Origin: an uncultured Pelagibacteraceae bacterium
GTDB taxonomy: Bacteria; Pseudomonadota; Alphaproteobacteria; Pelagibacterales; AG-422-B15
NCBI GenBank assembly: GCA_902519835.1
Contig: CABYLU010000010.1
Location: 1 to 33,836, forward strand
Reading direction: 5' to 3'
DNA: 33,836 bases
The notes below the pieces were generated by a model. That model searched no databases, was not told the origin of the DNA, and was given only the letters and a program-made list of their open reading frames with translations. Position numbers and translations under genes: made by a program. Below, piece after piece: positions 26,797 to 33,274 of the stretch; the stretch's first letter is position 1; the number at the start of each line of letters is the position of its first letter.

Positions 26797-27924
26797 TTAA
26801 TTCATTACCAACATATTTAACGCCTTTAGCTGAGTATTAATCTCTGTTATTTGAGCTTTCAATAAATCATTTTCTTGACGTATTGCATCATTCTCTACCT
26901 TTAGCTGGGCTTTTAATGTCCTATTTTCTTGCATTACTGCATCAATCTTATTCTCCAGCATATGATTATTCCTATCAGCTACTCTTGTTGGCTTAACACT
27001 ACCAAACTTAAACGTTATGCCTGCTTTAATACTCATATCCCTTGCTTCACTGATATCAGGCTCACCATTCATCAAAAATGACGATCCAATATTAAACGAT
27101 GCTGTTTGAAAGATCTTTGGCAAGTTATCTGTAAAAGTATAGTTTGAGAAATCAGATGCACAACCAGCTGATAAAGCTGAACTACTGTCATGGATCCCAG
27201 TACCTAAACCACATGTATAGAATGCATCAGGCGAAGAATTAGGTAAAGCTGCTAAGGCTGAACTCAACGCAACAGAGCCACTAATGTCACCACTAATAAT
27301 ATCCATTAAATTGCGACCACCGATTAAAAGATTTGTTCCACTTTTAATGTTTAAATCTATTTGATTGCCTGCAGCGTTGGTAGCATATAATTGTTGAACC
27401 CCATTTACTTCTTGGGTAACTAATGAATTCTCACCAATATGAACACTGCCATCAGCTTTGTTCTCAATCAGGGTGTTTCCGCTTGAGTCAGAGATATCAA
27501 GTGAACCTAGGATGGTTGTTATACTTCCATCTTCTGCATCTGTCCCAGTTGAAATGATAGAATCGCCACTACTGTTGCTATTTCCATATTGTAAAAAGGT
27601 TGATCCAGAAGTTGTAAATGTATGATTGCTTGTTACAGCAGAGTTCGTTGCAATATTATAGGCAACCATTTTATTGTGACCAGGAATAGGAATATACATA
27701 ATACCTTTAAATTCATCTATGAATGAAGTCCCAGTTGCATAACCTCCATTCACACCAGTGTAATGTGTGAGAAGTAAGGTAGATGTGTTAGTTTCAGTAT
27801 TATGACTTCTAATCTCTATTTTTCCACCAGTGTCAGCATACGGTGTCCAGCTATAAAGTGTATCCGCAGAAATCTGATGTGTAAAAAATAGTATAATAGA
27901 AAATAGTATAGAAAAAATCTTCAT
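26797..27924 (-). CDS. Exported YadA-anchor-like surface protein, cassette 1
   Basis: This 375-residue protein has a signal peptide (about 1-20, ending ISA), a beta-rich outer part (21-140) of unknown type, and a stalk-like segment with HIGENSLVT and QQLYATNAAGNQIDLNI. Residues 217-308 resemble the YadA-type trimeric outer-membrane anchor: SVALSSALAALP, CGLGTGIHDSSSALSAGC and IKAGITFKFG. A leucine-zipper-like coiled coil (320-372) follows the anchor, which is unusual because the anchor normally ends such proteins. Cysteines C238 and C255 could form a disulfide and are kept in the cassette 2 protein. The ATG follows AAAGGAGATTA. It is a likely trimeric surface adhesin or receptor; binding target unknown. 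Confidence 0.72.
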   Translation of the reverse strand: MKIFSILFSIILFFTHQISADTLYSWTPYADTGGKIEIRSHNTETNTSTLLLTHYTGVNGGYATGTSFIDEFKGIMYIPIPGHNKMVAYNIATNSAVTSNHTFTTSGSTFLQYGNSNSSGDSIISTGTDAEDGSITTILGSLDISDSSGNTLIENKADGSVHIGENSLVTQEVNGVQQLYATNAAGNQIDLNIKSGTNLLIGGRNLMDIISGDISGSVALSSALAALPNSSPDAFYTCGLGTGIHDSSSALSAGCASDFSNYTFTDNLPKIFQTASFNIGSSFLMNGEPDISEARDMSIKAGITFKFGSVKPTRVADRNNHMLENKIDAVMQENRTLKAQLKVENDAIRQENDLLKAQITEINTQLKALNMLVMN

Positions 27925-28028
27925 AATTAATCTCCTTTGGTATTTTTTCTAATTTTAATTGGTTCTTTTTAAAAAAAAGATATTAATTTTTGCCCCTATA
28001 TTTTCGTGATTTTATATAAAAATCATTC

Positions 28029-28079
28029 ATTGACTTCCAATAAATTAGAATTAACTGTAGATGATTAACAAATTAAAGT
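28029..28079. repeat. Conserved right-end block of cassette 1
   Basis: These 51 bases next to the attachment repeat align without gaps to 29391-29441 of cassette 2 and are mostly identical, including ATTGACTTC, TTAGAATTAACTGTAG and ATTAACAAA. The conservation outside coding sequence and beside the core suggests a recombinase-binding arm or a shared promoter for the surface gene. Confidence 0.65.
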
Positions 28080-28125
28080 CTTTTAAGGGAGTTGTCCTCG
28101 GTTCGAACCCGAGCGGGCTCGCCAC
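28080..28125 (+). repeat. Attachment repeat copy 2
   Basis: This is a perfect 46-base copy of the 3' part of tRNA-Lys. The preceding bases (AATTAAAGT) do not match the tRNA, so no 5' half is present and it cannot encode a tRNA. It is the junction between the two cassettes. Confidence 0.95.
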
Positions 28126-28169
28126 GATTTTCAATAAAAATAGTTAGTCTCTTCTTTCAAAATAGAACT

Positions 28170-28191
28170 GCGCAGTCATTGTGCAGTCATT
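28170..28191 (+). repeat. Tandem 11-bp repeat, possible recombinase arm site (cassette 2)
   Basis: GCGCAGTCATT is followed directly by GTGCAGTCATT. It lies 45 bases inside attachment copy 2. GCAGTCATT recurs at 29364-29372 and TCAGTCATT at 29385-29393, in the same orientation and 21 bases (about two turns) apart, near the right end. Confidence 0.65.
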
Positions 28192-28205
28192 AGAAAGGAA
28201 AAAAC

Positions 28206-29285
28206 TTAATTCATTGCCAACATATTTAGTGCCTTAAGCTGAGAATTGATTTCTGCTATTTGAGCTTTCAATAAATCATTTTCATTCTGAATTGCTTCAT
28301 TCTTTGCCATCACTGCATCGATTTTATTCTCTAGCAATAAGTTGTTATCTTTAGCTTCTCTCACTGGCTTTGGAGCACCGAATTTAAATGTTATACCAGC
28401 TTTCAAAGTTGCATCATCACCTTCACCGTAAACAACTGATGCCGCTCCTATATTAAATGATGCTTTTTGAAACATCTCAGGCATAGAGTCAACAAATGAG
28501 TAATTGGCAAAATCAAAACCACATCCACCAGATATCGCTGAAGCACTATCGTGAAATCCAGTGCCTAAACCACAAGTATAGCCAGCACCTTCTGCACCTG
28601 TTGGCAGCGATGCAAATGCAGCACCTAATGCAATAGAGCTATCGATACTTCCCATGACATCTTCTCCATCTATTAATAGATTTGTTCCAGAGGGAATATT
28701 GATATCAATTCTATTTCCAGACGCATCGGTTGCATATAATTGCTGACGACCACCAGACTCAATAGTTACAAGTGAATTCTCACCAATATGTGTAGCACCA
28801 TCCGATGTTACTTTAATAACTGTATCACCATCTGCGTCTTGTATATCAAGTTCAGTTGATGTATTTGATATTTGAATGGCGGTTTCTCCTCCTTCTCCAA
28901 TCTGAGTTTTAGTCTCTTCACTATTTGCATAGATTAAGTTTTTACCTGCCCAAGGTGTTTGATAAATTGCTTGAAAATTACTATCGAAGGTTGATGTCTG
29001 TGACATTGTATCAGTTTCTGTGTCATAGACCATAAAAACATTACCTGAGTCTTTAAGATAATATTTACCATTATACGAGTCCATGAATGATGAACCGGGA
29101 GTCCAGAATCCAGAGGGAAATGCAAATTGTTGCTTGAGAACAGCAACTCCTGTGTTTAAATTTATACTGTATATCTCATTTTTTGAGATTGAATTATTAA
29201 ACTTTACACCATAAACAAGGTCTTCGCTTAGTACGCTCTCAATCATCATAAATATAAAAAATATTGATGTTATAATTTTTTTCAT
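28206..29285 (-). CDS. Exported YadA-anchor-like surface protein, cassette 2
   Basis: This 359-residue paralogue of the cassette 1 protein has a signal peptide (about 1-20), an outer part (21-140) that matches only in scattered motifs (G[TS]SF[IM]D, MV.Y...T), a shared stalk segment (HIGENSLVT, QQLYATDASGNRIDINI), a YadA-like anchor at 217-303 (SSIALGAAFASLP, CGLGTGFHDSASAISGGC, LKAGITFKFG) and a C-terminal coiled coil ending LKALNMLAMN. C238 and C255 are at the same positions as in its partner. I chose the second of two ATGs because it lies seven bases from GGAGATG and matches the partner's start. The conserved anchor and divergent outer part point to diversifying pressure, perhaps phage or host recognition. 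Confidence 0.72.
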   Translation of the reverse strand: MKKIITSIFFIFMMIESVLSEDLVYGVKFNNSISKNEIYSINLNTGVAVLKQQFAFPSGFWTPGSSFMDSYNGKYYLKDSGNVFMVYDTETDTMSQTSTFDSNFQAIYQTPWAGKNLIYANSEETKTQIGEGGETAIQISNTSTELDIQDADGDTVIKVTSDGATHIGENSLVTIESGGRQQLYATDASGNRIDINIPSGTNLLIDGEDVMGSIDSSIALGAAFASLPTGAEGAGYTCGLGTGFHDSASAISGGCGFDFANYSFVDSMPEMFQKASFNIGAASVVYGEGDDATLKAGITFKFGAPKPVREAKDNNLLLENKIDAVMAKNEAIQNENDLLKAQIAEINSQLKALNMLAMN

Positions 29286-29390
29286 AATCATCTCCTTTAA
29301 GATTTATGAATTAAGTTTAACTGAAGTATTAAAAAAAAAGATGTTAATTTTTGTCGTCAATTTGCAGTCATTTTTTACAAAAAATCAGTC

Positions 29391-29441
29391 ATTGACTTCT
29401 AATTAATTAGAATTAACTGTAGGTTATTAACAAACTTAAGG
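29391..29441. repeat. Conserved right-end block of cassette 2
   Basis: This is the counterpart of 28029-28079. It includes the perfect palindrome TCTAATTAATTAGA at 29398-29411, which is imperfect in cassette 1. It sits between the CAGTCATT copies and the attachment repeat. Confidence 0.6.
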
Positions 29442-29487
29442 CTTTTAAGGGAGTTGTCCTCGGTTCGAACCCGAGCGGGCTCGCCAC
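29442..29487 (+). repeat. Attachment repeat copy 3, right border of the island
   Basis: This is a third perfect 46-base copy of the tRNA-Lys 3' part. Beyond it begins what is probably the original chromosomal sequence that followed the tRNA gene before integration, with a small gene starting nine bases later. Confidence 0.95.
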
Positions 29488-29495
29488 TTAATAAT

Positions 29496-29660
29496 ATGAA
29501 AAAAAAATTTTATCACAAGCTTGGCCCAGTACCTACAGAGGAAGACCTAAAAAATCCAAAAAAACTAAATCCAAATAAAGCAAGAAACACAGTAATCATA
29601 TGGTATTCGTTTGTTGCTATTTCTATTATACTTTACTTTGTAGTAACAAAATTGTTCTAA
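29496..29660 (+). CDS. Small single-pass membrane protein
   Basis: This 54-residue protein starts MKKKFYHKLGPVPTEEDL, has a lysine- and asparagine-rich cytoplasmic stretch, and one predicted membrane helix at about 33-51 (VIIWYSFVAISIILYFVV). An open frame continues upstream into the attachment repeat, but the ATG at 29496 gives a sensible protein without the tRNA-derived part. The function is unknown. If the cassettes excise, this gene would lie directly behind tRNA-Lys, which is probably its ancestral place. The TauD-like gene begins eight bases after its stop. Confidence 0.6.
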   Translation: MKKKFYHKLGPVPTEEDLKNPKKLNPNKARNTVIIWYSFVAISIILYFVVTKLF

Positions 29661-29668
29661 TATGAACA

Positions 29669-30508
29669 ATGAAGCAATATCATTTAAATAAACTATCTCC
29701 AGAACTGGGGGCAGAAATTGATGGAATTGATTTGTCAAAAGATTTTAATGAAGAAATTCAAAATAAAATTTATGACGACTTAATAAATTACAAAGTTTTA
29801 TTTTTTAGGGAGCAAAATATTACTCCGCAATTTCACGTTGAATTTGCAAAAAGCTTTGGTTCGATTGAAGAGCCGCACCCTGTTTATCCTCATGTAGAGG
29901 GATTTCCTGAAATTGTTTTACTAGAAAATGATAAGGATAACCCACCGGATACAGATGAATGGCATACTGATGTAACGTTTAAAAATGATCCACCTTTTGC
30001 ATCTGTTTTGTACAGTAAAACAATTCCAGAAGTTGGCGGTGATACATTATGGAGTTCTCTATCAAAAATATATGATGCGCTTCCTCATGAATTGAAAGCG
30101 CAAATTGAAAACTTAAGGGCAATTCATGACATGGGAAGTTTTCGAAATAATTATATGAACGATGATAATGAAGAGTCTTCAATTAAATTAAATAAAGGGT
30201 TTGAAGAATTTGGAAATGCCGTTCATTCAGTTGTAAAGGTTCATCCAATTTCCAGTGAGAAGTTTCTCTATATAAACCCTAGTTTTACGTCTCAGATCGT
30301 TGGCATGACAACAACAGACTCTAACAACTTACTCTCATATTTATTTAATTTTATGTGCAAACCAGAATTTCAAATAAGATTTAAGTGGACGCCAAACACA
30401 TTAGTTATTTGGGATAATCGTTGCACAATGCATTATGCTATTGGTGACTATATGCCAAATAAACGTGTTATGCATAGAGTTACAGTCTTAAATGATCGCA
30501 GAGAATAA
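29669..30508 (+). CDS. TauD/TfdA-family Fe(II)/2-oxoglutarate dioxygenase
   Basis: This 279-residue enzyme belongs to the TauD/TfdA family, which hydroxylates small substrates such as taurine or chlorophenoxyacetate using 2-oxoglutarate and oxygen. The iron ligands are H99 and D101 in EWHTDVTF and H255 in WDNRCTMHYAIGDY, and the 2-oxoglutarate arginine fits R270 in VMHRVTV. The N-terminus L..LGAEIDGIDLS and VLFFREQNIT are typical. The actual substrate is not predictable; taurine is the best-known one and is a relevant marine sulfur source, but no taurine transporter is nearby. It is in line with the CIA30 and membrane-protein genes downstream. Confidence 0.9.
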   Translation: MKQYHLNKLSPELGAEIDGIDLSKDFNEEIQNKIYDDLINYKVLFFREQNITPQFHVEFAKSFGSIEEPHPVYPHVEGFPEIVLLENDKDNPPDTDEWHTDVTFKNDPPFASVLYSKTIPEVGGDTLWSSLSKIYDALPHELKAQIENLRAIHDMGSFRNNYMNDDNEESSIKLNKGFEEFGNAVHSVVKVHPISSEKFLYINPSFTSQIVGMTTTDSNNLLSYLFNFMCKPEFQIRFKWTPNTLVIWDNRCTMHYAIGDYMPNKRVMHRVTVLNDRRE

Positions 30509-30531
30509 ATAACTGTTAAATATTATTTTTA

Positions 30532-31077
30532 ATGAAAAATATTCTTATTGTACCTTTATTATTAATTATTTTTATAAGCAGATCGAATGGAGAAAATATT
30601 TTGAAAGACGATTTCACGAATGAGAATGAATGGACCTATATTGCAGATAATGTGATGGGTGGCATTTCTGACGGTGGAGTCGAATTTAATTTGGTTGATA
30701 GTAATGTTTACGCCTTACTAAGCGGCAATGTTAGCACAGAAAACAATGGCGGCTTCATTCAAATTCGTAGAGAACTTAAGAATATTGATTTAAGTAAAGC
30801 TAAGTCGATAAGGGTATATGCAAGAGGAAATAATGAAAAATATTATATTTTTTTAAGAACAAAAGGAACGATATTGCCATGGCAATACTATTCACATGAA
30901 TTTACAGTAAATGAAGAATACAATGAATTCATAATGCCGATCAAAGATTTTAAGAAATCTGGAACTTTATTAGCAAAGCAAGTTAATCCAAAGAAAATAA
31001 CTTCAGTAGCTATTGTTGCATATGGAAGAGATCATGTTGCAGAGATTTACGTTAAGGAATTAGAATTTATTGAATAG
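30532..31077 (+). CDS. Exported CIA30-domain protein
   Basis: This 181-residue protein has a signal peptide (about 1-20, LLLIIFISRSNG) and one CIA30 domain. Seen in it are DDFTNENEWTYIADNVMGGISDGG, SGNVSTENNGGFIQIRREL and GTILPWQYYSHEFTVNEEYNEF, with the beta-sandwich pattern of a carbohydrate-binding-like fold. In mitochondria NDUFAF1/CIA30 assists complex I assembly. In bacteria the domain is common in exported proteins whose role is unclear, so a complex I role should not be assumed. It is followed six bases later by a membrane-protein gene. Confidence 0.82.
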   Translation: MKNILIVPLLLIIFISRSNGENILKDDFTNENEWTYIADNVMGGISDGGVEFNLVDSNVYALLSGNVSTENNGGFIQIRRELKNIDLSKAKSIRVYARGNNEKYYIFLRTKGTILPWQYYSHEFTVNEEYNEFIMPIKDFKKSGTLLAKQVNPKKITSVAIVAYGRDHVAEIYVKELEFIE

Positions 31078-31083
31078 AGAGAT

Positions 31084-31713
31084 ATGTGGCTATTTGATTG
31101 TGGACTAGATATTGTTGAGTGGAGAAGAACTATAGTAGTTTATTTATCTGCAATTGCTCCAATAATTTTATCTTTATATCTAATATATAAAAATCAAATG
31201 AAGAAATGGATTGCATTAACATTGTTATCTTCCTTTTTAATTGCTGCGCTTGGATGGGAAATATGGGTTAATTTTGGACTTATTGACGGTGATACGGTTA
31301 ATCTCAGAAGATCTGATGCAATGACATGTGCAATTCCAATGGAAATTAATTGGTTAGTAAACTCATTAGCTGATACAGGAATTGTTTGGTTTGCAATTAT
31401 TCTTGTTTATTGGATTTTTCCAAAAAGAGCTCTTGAGTATGAGAAATTCCATTTAATATTCTTGTTTATTTTTTTCACTTGGTTCATGGGTCAAAATTTT
31501 TTAGTGGAGGCTGTTATTTATCACAATCAAGTAGGAGGCGATGCAGCAATTTCTTGGGCACCATTAATGCCATTTGGCCCTTATTTTAATCCAACATTAA
31601 TAAATTTTGGTGAAAGAGACATAACGCTTCAATCTCAATCTGCATGGATTATCGGAACGATAGTTTTCTATTCTATATCTGTATATTTTTATAAAAAAAC
31701 AAACGGAAAATAA
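31084..31713 (+). CDS. Multi-pass membrane protein of unknown function
   Basis: This 209-residue protein has about five hydrophobic segments, near residues 14-34, 43-61, 95-112, 123-142 and 184-203. Between the second and third is a soluble loop with LRRSDAMTCAIPMEINW, and another loop contains GGDAAISWAPLMPFGPYFNP. I do not recognise the family. Proximity to the CIA30 and TauD-like genes and the strong terminator right after it indicate that the three form one transcription unit. Confidence 0.65.
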   Translation: MWLFDCGLDIVEWRRTIVVYLSAIAPIILSLYLIYKNQMKKWIALTLLSSFLIAALGWEIWVNFGLIDGDTVNLRRSDAMTCAIPMEINWLVNSLADTGIVWFAIILVYWIFPKRALEYEKFHLIFLFIFFTWFMGQNFLVEAVIYHNQVGGDAAISWAPLMPFGPYFNPTLINFGERDITLQSQSAWIIGTIVFYSISVYFYKKTNGK

Positions 31714-31714
31714 A

Positions 31715-31740
31715 AAACCCCATCTATAGAGATGGGGTTT
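31715..31740 (+). terminator. Rho-independent terminator
   Basis: AAACCCCATCT and AGATGGGGTTT form a perfect 11-bp stem around the loop ATAG, followed by ATTTTAGTTTTATTT. It begins two bases after the stop of the membrane-protein gene and ends the TauD-CIA30-membrane protein unit. Confidence 0.92.
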
Positions 31741-32026
31741 ATTTTAGTTTTATTTCAAACATCTACGTCTTGTAGATTTTAGAATATTTTTGAAATGGTT
31801 GTGGACACCACCCCTTACAATGTTGGTGGCGTCAACTTTTTAACCTCCACATTATCATCAACTAAATAATATCAAGCACTCTCAAAATGTGAATTAAAAA
31901 TGAAAAAAGCCTAAATACAGAAAGTATTTAAGCTTTTCATGATGATAACGTGGATTGATGATCCTTATAGATAATTCTTTATAAGAATCAATTAATATAT
32001 TTGATAAATATATTTGGTATTAAAAA
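31741..32026. other. Hairpin-rich intergenic region
   Basis: No gene is seen between the terminator and the small cysteine-rich protein. The region has five inverted repeats: ATCTAC/GTAGAT at 31761-31777; GACACCACC/GGTGGCGTC at 31804-31833 followed by CTTTTT; a 15-base outer pair at 31846-31860 and 31940-31954 (one mismatch); an inner 14-base stem at 31905-31937 (one mismatch); and AATATATTT/AAATATATT at 31994-32014. Parts may be further terminators; the nested pair could be a small RNA or a miniature inverted-repeat element. Confidence 0.6.
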
Positions 32027-32200
32027 ATGACCCAGCAAAACTGCCAATGGTGTAATACTTCAATAATTCCAATTGATGTACATGGTCACTATCAATGCCC
32101 AAATTGTAAGATTAATATTGATCCATGTTGCTCTGGCGAACATAATGATGATTATGATACAACTTTGCAGTCTTGTAACACTAAACGCTTCGACGAATAA
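32027..32200 (+). CDS. Small cysteine-rich zinc-ribbon-like protein
   Basis: This 57-residue frame starts MTQQNCQWCNTSIIPIDVHG and has CQWC, CPNC and CC in DPCCSGE, plus a later single cysteine. The two CxxC knuckles about 18 residues apart fit a zinc ribbon. The central part HYQCPNC is typical of such folds and the acidic EHNDDYD tail is soluble. There is no clear ribosome site, and an AT-rich hairpin lies just upstream. The codon pattern and motif density make it a likely real gene, missed by a 60-residue cut-off. Its function is unknown. Confidence 0.65.
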   Translation: MTQQNCQWCNTSIIPIDVHGHYQCPNCKINIDPCCSGEHNDDYDTTLQSCNTKRFDE

Positions 32201-32327
32201 TCAAATCAAAAAAAATACAAAAACAACATCAAAACCAAAAAGACAACAAGTGCCATTAATGGAAAGGTGAGTATTCTATAAATAATTTGTAAGAACTGTT
32301 TAAAACTAAACTGCTCCATAAGATTAT

Positions 32328-33191
32328 TTAACTTAGAATAATGTCTTCACCATCATCTTTGTTTACAAAGAAATCCGGAAATGGTTCGGCATCAGGAGTA
32401 GCAAGATATTCAGATAAATCCGTCTTACCAGCTTTCATCATCGTACTGTCATCAACACACATGTTTCCTGTAAACTTTTTGGAATCCTGAGTAAGTATTA
32501 CATATGCAGCATCACCCATGATAGCAGGTGTTCTGCATTTACTTTTGCCTTGGTCATCCATTGATGCCGCTAAAATATTGTTAACAGCAGCTGTATCAAT
32601 CATCGTTCTTGGCCATAATGAATTTACAGCAATGCCTGATGACTTTAATTCTTCTGACATTCCTAGTGTGCACATGCTCATTCCATATTTTGCCATAGTA
32701 TAAGCTACATGCGGACTAAACCACTGGCTTTCCATGTTTAACGGTGGGCCCAGGTTTAGAATATGTGGATTGTTACCTTTTTTTAAATGAGGAATACATG
32801 ACTTTGAAACAAGAAATGTTCCTCTAGTATTAATGTTATGCATTAAGTCGTATCTTTTCATTTCTGTGTTAACAGTTGGAGTTAAGCTAATAGCGCTTGC
32901 ATTGTTTACACAAATATCAATACCGCCGAATGTCTCTACAGTATTTTCAACAGCAGCAAGCACCTGATCTTCAAATCTTATATCTGTTTTTATTCCAATT
33001 GCATTACCACCAGCCTTGATTAAGTCTTCAGCAGCAGTAAAAATAGTACCAGGCAATGTTGGTTGTGGTTCAGTCGTCTTAGCAATGATTGCAATATTAG
33101 CACCATCTTTTGCAGCGCGCTCTGCGATTGCGTAACCAATGCCTCTTGTGGCACCAGTTATAAATAATGTTTTTCCTTTGAGATCAGTCAT
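32328..33191 (-). CDS. HSDL2-like short-chain dehydrogenase/reductase
   Basis: This 287-residue oxidoreductase has the Rossmann motif TGATRGIG at 12-19, NNAS at 96-99, and catalytic YTMAK with Y164 and K168. The long stretch AYTMAKYGMSMCTLGMSEELK and the NSLWPRTMIDTAA segment match the HSDL2-like SDR group found in bacteria and peroxisomes. Where relatives have a serine in N-I-S-P-P-L-N, this protein has G148 (NLGPPLN), so the usual catalytic serine may be lost. The substrate is not predictable. AAGGAG precedes the ATG. It is divergent from the GYD gene with an 83-base gap holding both promoters. Confidence 0.87.
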   Translation of the reverse strand: MTDLKGKTLFITGATRGIGYAIAERAAKDGANIAIIAKTTEPQPTLPGTIFTAAEDLIKAGGNAIGIKTDIRFEDQVLAAVENTVETFGGIDICVNNASAISLTPTVNTEMKRYDLMHNINTRGTFLVSKSCIPHLKKGNNPHILNLGPPLNMESQWFSPHVAYTMAKYGMSMCTLGMSEELKSSGIAVNSLWPRTMIDTAAVNNILAASMDDQGKSKCRTPAIMGDAAYVILTQDSKKFTGNMCVDDSTMMKAGKTDLSEYLATPDAEPFPDFFVNKDDGEDIILS

Positions 33192-33274
33192 ATCAACTCC
33201 TTAAAAAGGTATAAAAATTTGTCATAAAAGTTTCACTAAGATAGTTCATAATAATTTTATTTAAAGGAGTAAAT

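Larger units (their letters stand above)
26706..28125. mobile_element. tRNA-Lys cassette 1, single-gene integrative element without integrase
   Basis: The unit is bounded by attachment repeat copies 1 and 2; repeat to repeat it measures 1420 bases. It contains one gene, the minus-strand surface protein at 26797-27924, an 11-base tandem repeat near the left end (26762-26783), and a right-end block (28029-28079) nearly the same as that of cassette 2. I see no integrase, excisionase, replication or transfer gene. Movement in trans by a recombinase elsewhere is inferred. Confidence 0.8.
28126..29487. mobile_element. tRNA-Lys cassette 2, single-gene integrative element without integrase
   Basis: The unit is bounded by attachment copies 2 and 3 and measures 1362 bases repeat to repeat. 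Its plan is the same as cassette 1: short non-coding left end with an 11-base tandem repeat, one minus-strand surface gene, then a right end with the conserved block. Copies of the left-end motif CAGTCATT also occur at its right end (29365-29372 and 29386-29393), which strengthens the reading as recombinase arm sites. No mobility gene is present. Confidence 0.8.

Noticed and set aside
28080..28125. Second and third tRNA-Lys genes at 28080 and 29442
   Set aside because: Only the part from the anticodon loop onward is present; the upstream bases cannot form the acceptor, D or anticodon 5' strands.
26660..29487. CRISPR-like array of three 46-base repeats
   Set aside because: The repeats are over 1.3 kb apart, separated by genes, and are copies of a tRNA; there are no spacers or cas genes.
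29454..29660. Start of the small membrane protein inside the attachment repeat
   Set aside because: The first 14 codons would be tRNA-derived; the ATG at 29496 gives a normal positively charged N-terminus.
30532..31077. CIA30 protein as a complex I assembly factor linked to the NDUFA12 gene
   Set aside because: The protein has a signal peptide and lies about 26 kb from NDUFA12; bacterial CIA30 domains are not known to me to serve complex I.
32073..32270. 65-residue plus-strand frame
   Set aside because: It overlaps the cysteine-rich protein in another frame and ends in lysine/threonine-rich low-complexity sequence.
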